From: CAIXLI01 sp964587125
Lineage (GTDB): Bacteria > Pseudomonadota > Alphaproteobacteria > UBA9219
Assembly (NCBI GenBank): GCA_964587125.1
Contig: CAZPKC010000016.1
Coordinates: 1-42,344 of the forward strand
Length of the DNA: 42,344 nt
Direction: 5' to 3'
Positions 17,317 to 25,759 of the stretch are shown one piece after another. The number at the start of each line of letters is the position of its first letter. Position 1 is the stretch's first letter. A model generated the notes under the pieces. That model worked only from the letters and a program-made list of their open reading frames with translations. It did no database searches and was not told the DNA's origin. The position numbers and the translations under genes were made by a program.

Positions 17317-18125
17317 GGAAGCAACTCGCCGTGTTTTTTAATTAACGCTTCCGCGCGAACGATGTCTTCGGGGCTATCGACGCCCGACATGCTCGCGCGT
17401 CCCTTGTAATCGACGGGCACGCAGCGAATTTTATATCCGTGCTCTAGAACGCGAAGCTGTTCGAGGCCCTCCAGCTTTTCAAATTTCCCCTCGGGCAGTT
17501 TCGGGAATTTTTCCAGCATCGCGCGACTATACCCGTAGATGCCAATATGCCGCCAAACGGGCGATAGATCCGACTTCTCGCGCAAATCCTTTTCCTTGCG
17601 CAAGGCGGGGATGATGTTTTTCGAAAACCAGAACGCCAATCCGGTTTTTTCGTCGAATGCGGCCGTCGTTCCGCTGAAAGGCGTCGTCTTTTTATCCTCA
17701 CGCAATTTGTCGAGTTGCGCCCACGTCATCCGCGTCACGGGCGTGACGAGATCGGCGGGATTTCCCGCAAAAGAATCGATCATCGCGCGAATAAAATCGG
17801 GAGGCGTCAGCGGCGCATCGCCCTGTAAATTCAAAACGAAGTCCGGCTGAACTTTTATTTGCGCGACGGCAGCCTCGGCGCGGTCGGTTCCTGTGGGGCA
17901 CGATTCCGGCGTCATTACCCATGCGACGCCCAGTTCGTCGGCGTGCGTGGCGATGCGCTTATCGTCCGTGGCGACCAGAACGCCGATATTGGGGTCTTTC
18001 TGCGCGGCAGCCAAAGCTATCCGCACCACTCGCTGAAGCATCGTTTGTCCCGCGATCAGCGCCAAAGGCTTTCCCGGCAAGCGCGTGGAACCATAACGGG
18101 CGGGAATAACGATCGTCGTCTTCAT
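17313..18125 (-). CDS. kdsB: 3-deoxy-manno-octulosonate cytidylyltransferase (CMP-Kdo synthetase)
   Basis: 270 residues, a little longer than the usual 245-255. KdsB joins CTP and Kdo into CMP-Kdo, the donor for the LPS inner core. Motifs: IPARYGSTRLPGKPL (nucleotide-binding opening), VATDDKRI, CPTGTDRAEAA and VLNLQGDAPLTPP, then WRHIGIYGYSR and LEQLRVLEHGYKI, then the closing GVDSPEDIVRAE. In most KdsB proteins the middle motif reads QGDEP; here it is QGDAP, a deviation near the substrate site. Despite this, the full set of motifs supports KdsB or a close CMP-sugar synthetase. It is first of a two-gene minus-strand unit with the histidine phosphatase. Confidence 0.9.
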   Translation of the reverse strand: MKTTIVIPARYGSTRLPGKPLALIAGQTMLQRVVRIALAAAQKDPNIGVLVATDDKRIATHADELGVAWVMTPESCPTGTDRAEAAVAQIKVQPDFVLNLQGDAPLTPPDFIRAMIDSFAGNPADLVTPVTRMTWAQLDKLREDKKTTPFSGTTAAFDEKTGLAFWFSKNIIPALRKEKDLREKSDLSPVWRHIGIYGYSRAMLEKFPKLPEGKFEKLEGLEQLRVLEHGYKIRCVPVDYKGRASMSGVDSPEDIVRAEALIKKHGELLP

Positions 18126-18236
18126 TGAAGGCCTTTCAAGGCGTTACAATATTTAGTTAAATGGTTAGCAAGAACGCCTCATCATTTCCAGAGATTTAAC
18201 CTAGCCTCCGGCGTTAAAACCCTCTAAACAGAAGGA

Positions 18237-18341
18237 ATGGGAGTGAATCTCAAGCAAACATCGGATAAAACATCCACACGTGACAACCGCGTCGCCGCTG
18301 CCTTGCGCGAGAATTTGCGCAAGCGCAAAAACCAGAACTAA
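18237..18341 (+). CDS. Small basic protein, alphaproteobacterial type
   Basis: A 34-codon frame, MGVNLKQTSDKTSTRDNRVAAALRENLRKRKNQN in short pieces: RVAAALRENLRKRK is a basic amphipathic helix. Such short proteins ending in an ALRxNLxRRK-type helix occur in many alphaproteobacteria, but I know no function. GAAGGA directly precedes the ATG (no spacing), whereas a GTG at 18243 has better spacing to it and would give 32 residues. It lies in the gap between kdsB (minus) and dcd (plus), reading toward dcd, and fits a small nucleic-acid-binding protein only by composition. Confidence 0.6.
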   Translation: MGVNLKQTSDKTSTRDNRVAAALRENLRKRKNQN

Positions 18342-18382
18342 ACGCAAGACATTAAAAACAATATTTCGAAGGATAGCAAAAA

Positions 18383-18982
18383 ATGCCCGTAATGCCTGAC
18401 CATTGGATTAGAAAAACAGCGCTCGAACAAGGCATGATCACGCCGTTCGAGGAAAAGCTTCAGCGTTCGGGCGTGATTTCCTACGGCCTTTCATCTTATG
18501 GCTACGACGCGCGGGTGGCGTCGGATTTCAAGATTTTCACGAACATCGACAATGCGCTCGTCGATCCCAAAAATTTCTGCGATAACAGCTTCGTCACGCG
18601 TAACGCCGACGTCTGCATCATCCCGCCGAATTCGTTCGTTCTGGCGCACACGGTCGAGTATTTTAAAATTCCGCGCGACGTGCTGGTGGTCTGCCTCGGC
18701 AAATCGACCTACGCGCGCTGCGGCCTCATCGTCAACGTCACGCCCTTGGAGCCTGAATGGGAAGGTCACGTGACGCTCGAAATCTCGAATACGACGCCGC
18801 TTCCCGCCAAAGTCTACGCGAACGAAGGCATCTCGCAATTTTTGTTCCTGAAAGCCGATTCTTTGTGCGAAACGTCCTACGCGGATCGCGGCGGCAAATA
18901 CATGGGACAAACGGGCGTTACGTTGCCGAGAATGGAGAAAGGTTGTGTGGTAAAGGAAATCCCGCTCGGCAAAAGGGCGTAA
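18383..18982 (+). CDS. dcd: dCTP deaminase
   Basis: 199 residues. Dcd deaminates dCTP to dUTP, the main route to dTTP in many proteobacteria. Motifs: ISYGLSSYGYDARVA near the N-terminus, IPPNSFVLAHTVEYF, and the strongly conserved core GKSTYARCGLIVNVTPLEPEWEGHVTLEISNTT in sequence with the catalytic Glu in the EIS region, then ANEGISQFLF. Length fits the monofunctional enzyme. GAAGGA lies before the start. It is three bases upstream of murA, so the two are one unit; a promoter may lie in the kdsB-dcd gap together with the small basic gene. No unusual residues seen. Confidence 0.97.
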   Translation: MPVMPDHWIRKTALEQGMITPFEEKLQRSGVISYGLSSYGYDARVASDFKIFTNIDNALVDPKNFCDNSFVTRNADVCIIPPNSFVLAHTVEYFKIPRDVLVVCLGKSTYARCGLIVNVTPLEPEWEGHVTLEISNTTPLPAKVYANEGISQFLFLKADSLCETSYADRGGKYMGQTGVTLPRMEKGCVVKEIPLGKRA

Positions 18983-18985
18983 GAA

Positions 18986-20272
18986 ATGGACAGCATTCGC
19001 ATTGTTGGCGGCAAGCCGCTCAAGGGAAAAATCCACATTAGTGGAGCGAAAAACGCCTCGCTTCCCTTGCTCGCGGCGAGTCTTTTGACGGAAGAAACGC
19101 TGTCGCTTTCCAACGTGCCGCATCTGGCGGACATCGTGACGATGTCGAACCTTCTGGGCCAACTCGGCGTCGATATCAGCCTCGATGGCATGGGGGCGGG
19201 AGGGTATAAGGGCCGCACGATGGAATTGAAGGCCGCGACTCTTTCCGGCGTCACGGCCCCCTATGATCTCGTGCGGAAAATGCGCGCCAGCATTCTGGTT
19301 TTGGGGCCGCTTATCGCGCGCGCGGGCGAGGCGAAGGTTTCTCTTCCCGGAGGATGCGCGATAGGCTCGCGGCCTGTGGATTTACACATCGGCGCTTTGC
19401 AAAAGCTGGGCGCCGAGATCACGCTCGATAAAGGATACATCAACGCGCGCGCGCCGCGTGGTTTGCACGGCGCGGAAATCATTTTTCCGGTTGTTTCGGT
19501 GACGGGAACCGAAAATGCGATGATGGCGGCCGCGCTGGCTAAAGGCGAAAGCCGGATCGTGAACGCCGCGCGCGAACCCGAAGTGGCCGATCTCGCGCAC
19601 TGCCTCGTGGCAATGGGCGCGGAAATCGACGGCATCGGCTCCGACCGCCTGCGCGTCGTAGGCAAAACCAAACTTCACGGCGCCGCGCACAGCGTCGTTC
19701 CCGATCGCATCGAAGCGGGAACTTTCGCGATGGCCGCCGCGATCACGGACGGAGAACTTGAACTAATCGGCGCGAAGTTCGAGCATCTCAACAGCGTCGC
19801 CAACATTCTGGCCGAAGCGGGCGTCGAAATCACAGAGACGCCGGACGGCCTGCTCGTGAGCCGCATCCTTGGCCTAAACGGAACCGACGTTATGACGGAA
19901 CCCTATCCGGGCTTTCCGACCGATCTGCAGGCGCAGATGATGGCGCTGATGTCCGTGGCCAACGGCGCTTCGATGATCACGGAAACGATATTCGAAAACC
20001 GCTTCATGCACGTGCCCGAACTCAAACGCATGGGAGCGAACATCACCGTCCATAAATCGTCGGCGCTTGTGCGCGGCATGCCGATGCTGACGGGGGCCGA
20101 AGTCATGGCGACGGATTTGCGCGCGTCGGTGTCGTTGGCTCTCGCGGGGCTTGCCGCGAAGGGCGAAACAGTCCTGAACCGCATTTATCATCTCGATCGG
20201 GGCTACGAACGGCTCGAGGAAAAACTCGCGGCGTGCGGCGCGGATATCGAACGCGTCAGGGCGGCGGCATGA
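18986..20272 (+). CDS. murA: UDP-N-acetylglucosamine 1-carboxyvinyltransferase
   Basis: 428 residues. MurA transfers enolpyruvate from PEP to UDP-GlcNAc in the first committed step of peptidoglycan synthesis in the cytoplasm. Lys22 and Asn23 lie in the SGAKNA motif, and the PEP/fosfomycin-reactive Cys is Cys124 in LPGGCAIGSRPVDLH. The RASILVLGPLIAR and PGFPTDLQAQ motifs are present. A Cys at this position is the fosfomycin-sensitive form. It is directly after dcd and overlaps the DUF2948 gene by 4 bases (ATGA), a typical murA-DUF2948 arrangement in alphaproteobacteria. Confidence 0.98.
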   Translation: MDSIRIVGGKPLKGKIHISGAKNASLPLLAASLLTEETLSLSNVPHLADIVTMSNLLGQLGVDISLDGMGAGGYKGRTMELKAATLSGVTAPYDLVRKMRASILVLGPLIARAGEAKVSLPGGCAIGSRPVDLHIGALQKLGAEITLDKGYINARAPRGLHGAEIIFPVVSVTGTENAMMAAALAKGESRIVNAAREPEVADLAHCLVAMGAEIDGIGSDRLRVVGKTKLHGAAHSVVPDRIEAGTFAMAAAITDGELELIGAKFEHLNSVANILAEAGVEITETPDGLLVSRILGLNGTDVMTEPYPGFPTDLQAQMMALMSVANGASMITETIFENRFMHVPELKRMGANITVHKSSALVRGMPMLTGAEVMATDLRASVSLALAGLAAKGETVLNRIYHLDRGYERLEEKLAACGADIERVRAAA

Positions 20273-20706
20273 AAAAGGAAATGCTGAAACTCCGCGCGAA
20301 GGATGCCGAGGATATACAAGTGATCTCGGCGGTGTTGCAGGATGCCATCCTTCCGGTCTGCGACATAACCTTTGAGCCGGAAGACAAAACTTTTATCGCT
20401 GTCGCGCAACGCCTTCGCCGCGAACCCGAAGAAGCAGAAATTCCGGAGCGCATCTGCTGCGCATTAACCATAAAGGGCGTCAAAAGCGTTCAAACGCACG
20501 GCGTCGATCAGCGCGATCCCGAAGGGATGCTTGATCTTCTGGCGATTATTCTGGAGCCCGCGCACATATTGAACTTCATTTTTGCCGGAGACGCCCGCAT
20601 TCGCCTCGAGCTCGAAACCTTGTCGGGCGCGATCGAGGATTTCGGCGAGCCGTGGCCAGCCTTCTGCCATCCATGTCACGATAATGCGGCGCAAAAAACG
20701 CCGTAA
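20269..20706 (+). CDS. DUF2948 family protein
   Basis: 145 residues from the ATG at 20269, overlapping the murA stop. The sequence (MLKLRAKDAEDIQVISAVLQDAILPV, then RICCALTIKGVKSVQTHGVD, then LLAIILEPAHILNFIFAGDARIRLE) matches the pattern of the alphaproteobacterial DUF2948 family, which commonly follows murA and precedes hisD. Here hisD is absent and infA follows after 89 bases. It looks like a small soluble alpha/beta protein. No enzymatic role is known to me. The link to cell-wall or histidine genes is only by neighbourhood. Confidence 0.85.
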   Translation: MKKEMLKLRAKDAEDIQVISAVLQDAILPVCDITFEPEDKTFIAVAQRLRREPEEAEIPERICCALTIKGVKSVQTHGVDQRDPEGMLDLLAIILEPAHILNFIFAGDARIRLELETLSGAIEDFGEPWPAFCHPCHDNAAQKTP

Positions 20707-20795
20707 TCCACAGCCCTTTACCTGACCCGCGATTCCTGTTACTCCTTCCGGCGCGCAAACGCGCGAATAAACCTTTAACCTCGGCGTTATCGATA

Positions 20796-21014
20796 ATGGC
20801 GAAAGAAGACCTCCTCGAATTTGAAGGCATCGTTTCTGAAATTCTCCCGAACGCGATGTTCCGCGTGAAGTTGGACAACGGGCATGAGGTGCTGGCGCAT
20901 ACGTCGGGCAAAATGCGCAAAAACCGCATCCGCGTCCTGACGGGCGACAAGGTCAACGTCGAAATGACTCCCTACGATCTAAGTAAGGGACGCATCACGT
21001 TCCGTCATAAATAA
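20796..21014 (+). CDS. infA: Translation initiation factor IF-1
   Basis: 72 residues, exactly the family length. IF-1 binds the A site of the 30S subunit and helps IF-2 and IF-3 in start selection. The S1-like OB fold is clear: MAKEDLLEFEGIVSEILPNAMFRVKLDNGHEVLAHTSGKMRKNRIRVLTGDKV in continuous pieces, ending in SKGRITFRHK. It is separated from DUF2948 by 89 bases that may contain its own promoter, and its stop overlaps the start of the GT87 gene (TAATG). IF-1 is essential, so the downstream gene may get steady expression through coupling. Confidence 0.98.
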   Translation: MAKEDLLEFEGIVSEILPNAMFRVKLDNGHEVLAHTSGKMRKNRIRVLTGDKVNVEMTPYDLSKGRITFRHK

Positions 21015-22228
21015 TGTCTCCCTTGGCGGCATTGAAGCGCGCGAACTGGATCGACGAAAAACGCGCAACAGCCTATCCCGTTATTTTTCTCCTCGTCTAT
21101 GTTCTGATCGCCGTCCTGTGGGTTTCGGGCTCGTCCCTCTTCCCCCCACACGAAAGGGTGGAATTTTCGCGCGATTTTGTAAACGTATACGCGGCTGGCA
21201 CAGCCGTTCGCGAAGGCCGCGCGGCGCAAGTCTACGATTGGGACAATCAGAAAATCCTCGAACATCAAATCGAGCAATCCGGAAAAGGCCCAAACCCGGA
21301 AGAAAGTTACATCCCTTGGCTCTATCCGCCGATGTTTCTGGGCGTCGCGTGGATTCTGGCGTTTTTGCCTTATTACGGCGCGCTCGCGGCCTATCTGATC
21401 GCAGGCTTCGCGGCTTATGCGGTTTCAATCGCCAAACTCGCCCGCGCTAAACAATCCATTTGGGCAATCGCGGCTTTTCCGGGCGTTTGCAGCAATCTGT
21501 TCGTGGGCCAAAACGGATTTATCACGACGGCGCTTCTCGGCGCGGGGTTATATTTCCTCGACGCGTCGCCCATAGCGGCGGGAGTATTTTTCGGCCTTCT
21601 CTCATACAAGCCGCACTTCTTCATTCTCATCCCTATCGTCCTCGCCGCAAGCCGCTCTCGGAAAGCGTTATTCTCAACCTTAGCCAGCGCAAGCATCTGC
21701 GCCGGACTTTCGCTTGCCGCTTTCGGCCTCGACTCGTGGCGAGCTTTTTTCAACGGCCTTCCTGCAGCGCGCGCGGCGATACTCGAGAACACATCGGATC
21801 GTTGGCTTGGCATCATGCACACGGCTTTTTCCGCCGTCCGCATGTTCGGCGGAAGTCTGCAAGCGGCCTATGCCGTCCAAGCGATCGTCGCCGTCCTGTC
21901 CGTCCTCTTTTTAATATATATCTGGAGCCGCAGGCCGTCGCTCGCCGTCCGCGCAAGCTCTTTGTGCGGGGTCTTGCTTCTGGCGAGTCCCTATTCCTTC
22001 GGCTACGACCAAGTCCTTCTGGCAATCCCGATAGCCTTGCTTGCGAAGGAAGGCGCAGAAACAGGATTCCTCAATTTCGAGAAACTTTTCCTTTTCGCGC
22101 TCTGGCTCTTACCGGCTTTTGCCAAGGACACTGGCGAATATTACGCGTTGCCGCTCACGCCGCCGATGCTTGCGGCGCTGCTCTATTTCTGTTGGAAAAG
22201 GCAGATACGAGAAACCCCTTCTCTCTGA
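21014..22228 (+). CDS. GT87-type (DUF2029) membrane glycosyltransferase
   Basis: 404 residues with about ten membrane helices. The DUF2029/GT87 pattern is visible: an acidic site in the first periplasmic loop (EFSRDFVNVYAAGTAVREGRAAQVYD), then IPWLYPPMFLG, LFVGQNGFITTALLGAGLY and GLLSYKPHFF. GT87 enzymes are mannosyltransferases that use polyprenyl-phosphate mannose in the known actinobacterial cases (PimE and relatives); the proteobacterial members' sugars and acceptors are unknown. Its start overlaps the infA stop. Its own stop codon sits in the loop of the terminator hairpin at 22212-22246. A promoter for it is not evident, so it depends on infA transcription. Confidence 0.88.
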   Translation: MSPLAALKRANWIDEKRATAYPVIFLLVYVLIAVLWVSGSSLFPPHERVEFSRDFVNVYAAGTAVREGRAAQVYDWDNQKILEHQIEQSGKGPNPEESYIPWLYPPMFLGVAWILAFLPYYGALAAYLIAGFAAYAVSIAKLARAKQSIWAIAAFPGVCSNLFVGQNGFITTALLGAGLYFLDASPIAAGVFFGLLSYKPHFFILIPIVLAASRSRKALFSTLASASICAGLSLAAFGLDSWRAFFNGLPAARAAILENTSDRWLGIMHTAFSAVRMFGGSLQAAYAVQAIVAVLSVLFLIYIWSRRPSLAVRASSLCGVLLLASPYSFGYDQVLLAIPIALLAKEGAETGFLNFEKLFLFALWLLPAFAKDTGEYYALPLTPPMLAALLYFCWKRQIRETPSL

Positions 22229-22246
22229 AAGAGAAGGGGTTTTCTT
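22212..22246. terminator. Strong bidirectional intrinsic terminator
   Basis: A 13-base-pair perfect stem (22212-22224 with 22230-22242; AAACCCCTTCTCT) with a 5-base loop CTGAA, followed by TCTT on the plus strand and preceded by a run that gives A/T-rich ends on the minus strand. The TGA stop of the GT87 gene (22226-22228) lies in its loop. It separates convergent genes (GT87 plus, orphan at 22271 minus). Confidence 0.85.
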
Positions 22247-22270
22247 AACCTTCCGAATTTTGAATAAATC

Positions 22271-23029
22271 TTAGAGTGTTTCAACATGGAGAGGGACTGT
22301 AGACTCAGTACCCCCTTTTCTGGATAATCCGAACAAGGGCTTCCTGGTTGCGAACGAATGCACCGAAGGCCTGCCCAGAAAACGTTTAAGGGCTTTTTCT
22401 CCTTCTCGTCTCGCTGCCACGTCGAGCGCTGTATCCTCGAACGGGTCTGACATTGAAAGGGCGGAAATAACCTTGTTGAGTTCTTTGCCCAAAGCGCGCA
22501 GTTGCTTAAACCCTTCGTTGGGAGAATTGCAGGAAATAGACAATATATCCACCGGTTCATCGATGCCGGCGCGTACTTGTTCTTTTTTAATGTCGTCGAT
22601 GTGCTGCGCTTGTCTGATAAGCAGAATCATTTCCAAAATCGTCAGGGGTTTCTGTCCTTTCCCGCGGGGCAGAATATCTTTGTCGAGGGCAAGCCTCGAA
22701 GTGTAGACCCCATAATGGCCGTCTTTCATAATCGCAACGTGTCTTCCGTGAGCGTTCATGAGCTCGGCGACTTCGGCTCCTTCATCTCCAAGAACGCTCA
22801 AAGCATTCATCGCCTTGGGGCTTAAAGCCTGCGCCAGAAATTTTGGGGAGCAAACTTGCGGATGGCTTACGACAGATTCAATCAGCACAAAAGTTGCGGA
22901 GGCGTCTTTCTTCGAACGTCCCGAGACTTCCGCAAAAATGTCGATTGCCATTTGATGAAAAGGAACGGTGCTCAAAATATCGTACCAGACCAAATCGAAC
23001 ACGGTGAGATCATTGATTAACAGGCTCAT
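22271..23029 (-). CDS. Unrecognised 252-residue protein
   Basis: I do not recognise this protein. It begins MSLLINDLTVFDLVWYDIL, without signal peptide or membrane span, and contains VVSHPQVCSPKFLAQALSPKAMNAL, EVAELMNAHGRHVAIMKDGHYGVYTSR, a helix-rich middle and a Lys/Arg-rich tail (ARREGEKALKRFLGRPSVHSFATRKPLFGL). It is mixed alpha/beta with many Ala/Leu/Glu. The 108-base gap before the UbiA gene and the terminator at 22212-22246 isolate it as a single-gene unit. Its AT content is higher than that of murA. Possible accessory protein; the intact frame supports a real gene. Confidence 0.7.
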   Translation of the reverse strand: MSLLINDLTVFDLVWYDILSTVPFHQMAIDIFAEVSGRSKKDASATFVLIESVVSHPQVCSPKFLAQALSPKAMNALSVLGDEGAEVAELMNAHGRHVAIMKDGHYGVYTSRLALDKDILPRGKGQKPLTILEMILLIRQAQHIDDIKKEQVRAGIDEPVDILSISCNSPNEGFKQLRALGKELNKVISALSMSDPFEDTALDVAARREGEKALKRFLGRPSVHSFATRKPLFGLSRKGGTESTVPLHVETL

Positions 23030-23137
23030 TTTTTTAAACTCCCTTTTAAATTTATGATAATGGACTACCTATGAAGGGTAACTTCTAGCCCAAAAAAGGG
23101 AATCGTCAAAAACTTTCATCACTTATGGAGAGTATAG

Positions 23138-24091
23138 TTAATATTTGACCGGCTCGACAAGAATCTGCAACGCCGGAAGATCGATAAACGTTAAAACGCC
23201 CAGTAAACCGCAAACAAAAAGAACATAAAGCAAAAACAGCCTTTCCATATAAAGCTTTTCGGGAGCCTGCGCGGCGGAATTCTTTTTAAGGGCGATTTGC
23301 ATATACCATACGAACATGACCGTGATAAACGGCAAGCTCAGGAAATATTCGATCCGGTATTTGATCAAAAACACGCCGAGAAAAAACGTCGCGTTAAGCG
23401 CGTAAAAAAACGACGACAGAAGCAGTTTCTTCTCGTCGTAGAATTTGAAAGACTTCCGGTAAAGCGCTATGCGCGCCGGATCGTCGAATTGCCTGTATTC
23501 CGAATAGCGCTTCATCGCCATAAGGAAAGCGCCGCCCATCCAGTAGGAAAGCAGGACGGAGGAGGGGGGCAACGCGCCGTTAATGACGACAAACCACCCC
23601 AGAAGAAATCGCAAGGGATTGTTGATCGCTTCCGAAATCACGTCGAGATAAGCGCGGTCCTTCGTGCGAATAGGCTCGACGTTATAAAGAAGCCCCATTG
23701 TCAGAAACAGGGCGGAAGTCGCCAAAAACAGGGAACCGAAACGCTGCGCCAGCGAAAGTCCCGTCACGACCAGCGCGAGATAAAGTAAAAAGACGGGAAG
23801 AAACTTAAGTTCTCCTCGCGCTCCGGCGCGCTTGGACTTCATGGGATGATAGCGGTCGCTCGCTGAATCCAGATATTCGTTGATGACGTAATTTGCCGAC
23901 GACAGCAGGCACAAAACGACCGCCGCGCCTAAAAACCGCGTCCAATCGAAATGCGAAATTCCGTCGCCGAGCAGAAGCGCCAGAACGGTTCCCGGAATCA
24001 TGAATACGTTTTTGATCCAATGATCGGGCCTTGCGATCTGAATATATTTGAACCAGGTCGATGTCGTCTGCTTTTGCGAAGGAGTTGTCAT
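23138..24091 (-). CDS. UbiA-superfamily prenyltransferase (decaprenyl-phosphate phosphoribosyltransferase type)
   Basis: 317 residues from the ATG at 24091 (MTTPSQKQTTSTWFKYIQIARPDHWIKNVFMIPG); a longer frame to 24142 is unlikely. About eight or nine membrane helices. The first Asp-rich motif is NYVINEYLDSASDRYHPMKSKR, and the RPDHWIKN opening is typical of decaprenyl-phosphate 5-phosphoribosyltransferase-like members rather than ubiquinone prenyltransferases. In the known pathway these enzymes move phosphoribose onto a polyprenyl phosphate as a donor for envelope glycans. The second motif is degenerate (LDVISEAINNPLRF), so substrate is uncertain. The usual epimerase and HAD partners are not next to it. 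It could instead make another prenylated lipid. Confidence 0.85.
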   Translation of the reverse strand: MTTPSQKQTTSTWFKYIQIARPDHWIKNVFMIPGTVLALLLGDGISHFDWTRFLGAAVVLCLLSSANYVINEYLDSASDRYHPMKSKRAGARGELKFLPVFLLYLALVVTGLSLAQRFGSLFLATSALFLTMGLLYNVEPIRTKDRAYLDVISEAINNPLRFLLGWFVVINGALPPSSVLLSYWMGGAFLMAMKRYSEYRQFDDPARIALYRKSFKFYDEKKLLLSSFFYALNATFFLGVFLIKYRIEYFLSLPFITVMFVWYMQIALKKNSAAQAPEKLYMERLFLLYVLFVCGLLGVLTFIDLPALQILVEPVKY

Positions 24092-24189
24092 GAAAACGCA
24101 AAAAAGATTGCTGCGGAAAAACCCCATGCAAACTCGCATCATTTTATGAACAAACTCTTACCTTTACGTTTAAAACGTTGGCTGGCGGA

Positions 24190-24618
24190 TCAGAAAGAAG
24201 GAATGTTAACCTTGGGCGGAAAAAACCAACCCTTCATCGTTCTATTGAGGCTTCTTGTGATGCGTCTTGCCGGAAGGGCAGCTGTAATCCCGAAAATGAC
24301 TGTTGAAACAATAGCGACAAGATAATACATGGAAGTGGGTACGCTGCCGCACAAGGCGTTTTGAGCCGTTGTTGACCAGCCAACCAATTTAAAAAGAGAT
24401 GTCCCGTCCAAACCAATTCCGTTTAGCGTCTCTATCGCCTGCGCGGGGGCGCACTTGGTAAGGGCGGCAAACATTCCTATGTTCCATCCAATGCCGCCGC
24501 CAATAACAACGGTCTCGGCGCCAGCCACGTAGGCCGCGAACGGCCTCCCCAATTCATAGGCTGTTCTCTGAAAGGCACTCAAAGGCGCGGTTCCGTTTTT
24601 GCGCGAAAAAATACCCAT
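24190..24618 (-). CDS. Unrecognised small membrane protein
   Basis: 142 residues. I do not recognise it. It has hydrophobic stretches near 31-58 (FAAYVAGAETVVIGGGIGWNIGMFAAL) and 96-115 (TSMYYLVAIVSTVIFGITAAL), so it may have two membrane spans, with basic tails (ITRSLNRTMKGWFFPPK). Several Cys (KCAPA, LCGS) are present. It is divergent from lexA; the 167-base gap contains the lexA promoter and SOS box. It does not overlap the UbiA gene, with 98 bases between. Whether it is LexA-controlled cannot be judged: the SOS box lies downstream of the lexA start side, far from its own ATG. Confidence 0.6.
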   Translation of the reverse strand: MGIFSRKNGTAPLSAFQRTAYELGRPFAAYVAGAETVVIGGGIGWNIGMFAALTKCAPAQAIETLNGIGLDGTSLFKLVGWSTTAQNALCGSVPTSMYYLVAIVSTVIFGITAALPARRITRSLNRTMKGWFFPPKVNIPSF

Positions 24619-24705
24619 AAAATATACTTTCCTGATGTTAACCCGCGTACTCTACGCGAAAGAACCGTCTATAATCAATACCCTCAAAAGAATGTCTTTC
24701 CGCGC

Positions 24706-24734
24706 TTGACTCCCCATAAGAACCAAAGTAGAAC
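24706..24734 (+). promoter_or_regulatory. Candidate sigma-70 promoter of lexA
   Basis: TTGACT (24706-24711), a 17-base spacer and TAGAAC (24729-24734). The predicted transcript start near 24741 is just before the SOS box at 24746-24760, as expected for repression by LexA. Confidence 0.6.
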
Positions 24735-24745
24735 ATTCATGTTTT

Positions 24746-24760
24746 GTTCTTCCCGCGTTC
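24746..24760 (+). promoter_or_regulatory. LexA (SOS) box of the alphaproteobacterial type
   Basis: GTTCTTCCCGCGTTC is an exact GTTC-N7-GTTC, the direct-repeat operator bound by LexA in Alphaproteobacteria. It lies between the lexA promoter candidate and the lexA ATG (26 bases after its end), so it marks autoregulation. Confidence 0.85.
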
Positions 24761-24785
24761 GATCGCGGACTAAGGAGATTCCCTC

Positions 24786-25502
24786 ATGCTGACGCGCAAA
24801 CAAAAAGAGCTGCTGCTTCTGATTCGCGACCGCCTCGCGGCGGACGGCGTGCCGCCCTCGTTCGACGAGATGAAAAACGCTTTGGGGCTGAAATCGAAGT
24901 CCGGCATCCACCGCCTCATCACGGGGTTGGAAGAGCGCGGCTTCATCAAGCGCCTGCCGCACCGCGCGCGCGCGCTGGAAATCATCCGCCTTCCCGAAGG
25001 TTCGGAAAACAAATCCTCTTTGCGTAAAAGCCGCGAATCCTCGCGCGGAGTCCCTTCCGACCTGCCGATGCCCGACATGGCGGCGATAGCCACCACGCAA
25101 AGCGTTAGCCTTCCCCTTTATGGCCGCATCGCGGCTGGCACGCCGATCGAAGCGCTGCGCGATCCGAACGGCAGTATCGACGTTCCTGCAGGCCTTTTGG
25201 CGATGAGCAGGGGGCGCGCCGATCCCGCAGGGCACTACGTGCTCGAAATTTCCGGAGACTCGATGATCGACGCCGGCATTCTCGATGGCGACCGCGTCAT
25301 TATCCGCGCTTGCGACACGGCGGAAAACGGCGCGATCGTCGTGGCTCTGATCGACGAACAGGAAACGACCTTGAAATATCTCAAGCGCGAAGGCCCCGTC
25401 GTCGCTCTCGAGCCCGCCAATAAAAACTACGAAACCCGCCGCTTCCCCGCATCTCGCGTGAGAATTCAAGGCAAACTCATCAGCCTTCTGCGGAATTATT
25501 GA
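24786..25502 (+). CDS. lexA: LexA SOS repressor
   Basis: 238 residues, alphaproteobacterial length. LexA represses DNA-damage genes and cleaves itself when RecA-ssDNA forms. The N-terminal winged helix is MLTRKQKELLLLIRDRLAADGVPPSF...LKSKSGIHRLITGL in pieces. The cleavage bond is Ala117-Gly118 in GRIAAGTP. The Ser/Lys dyad is Ser159 in SGDSMIDAG and Lys197 in ETTLKYLKRE. AAGGAG lies before the start. The upstream operator GTTC-N7-GTTC supports self-regulation. Gene stands alone, with a hairpin repeat after it and two AT-richer orphan genes before priA. Confidence 0.98.
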   Translation: MLTRKQKELLLLIRDRLAADGVPPSFDEMKNALGLKSKSGIHRLITGLEERGFIKRLPHRARALEIIRLPEGSENKSSLRKSRESSRGVPSDLPMPDMAAIATTQSVSLPLYGRIAAGTPIEALRDPNGSIDVPAGLLAMSRGRADPAGHYVLEISGDSMIDAGILDGDRVIIRACDTAENGAIVVALIDEQETTLKYLKREGPVVALEPANKNYETRRFPASRVRIQGKLISLLRNY

Positions 25503-25524
25503 TACACCTTTCCCCGCTTTCTTA

Positions 25525-25586
25525 GTGTCATTCCGAAACCCTATCGTCATTCCGGAACGCGCTTCTTAGCGCGTGTCCGGAACCCA
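25525..25586. repeat. Dispersed hairpin repeat, copy 3 (with partial neighbour)
   Basis: CGTCATTCCGGA... with a compound stem TTCCGGA/TCCGGAA and ACGCGC/GCGCGT (25550-25562 with 25569-25582), loop TTCTTA, one bulged G. A shorter GTCATTCCGAAACC piece precedes it at 25527. It follows lexA in the 337-base gap before the orphan at 25840; the remaining part of that gap holds only the promoter candidate at 25760. Confidence 0.75.
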
Positions 25587-25759
25587 GTTAGCCTATCCGC
25601 AAGAACCATCGTTCTTTTTATTTCCGAAATCTTTGCCGCAACAGGGTTAAGCCATATGCCTCTTAACCAAAACCGTCCGAATCTTTTCCAATAATGCGGG
25701 ATTTTTGCCACACTGCGCGGGCAATAATCGCCAAAAATTATGCCGGACGATGAAACTAT

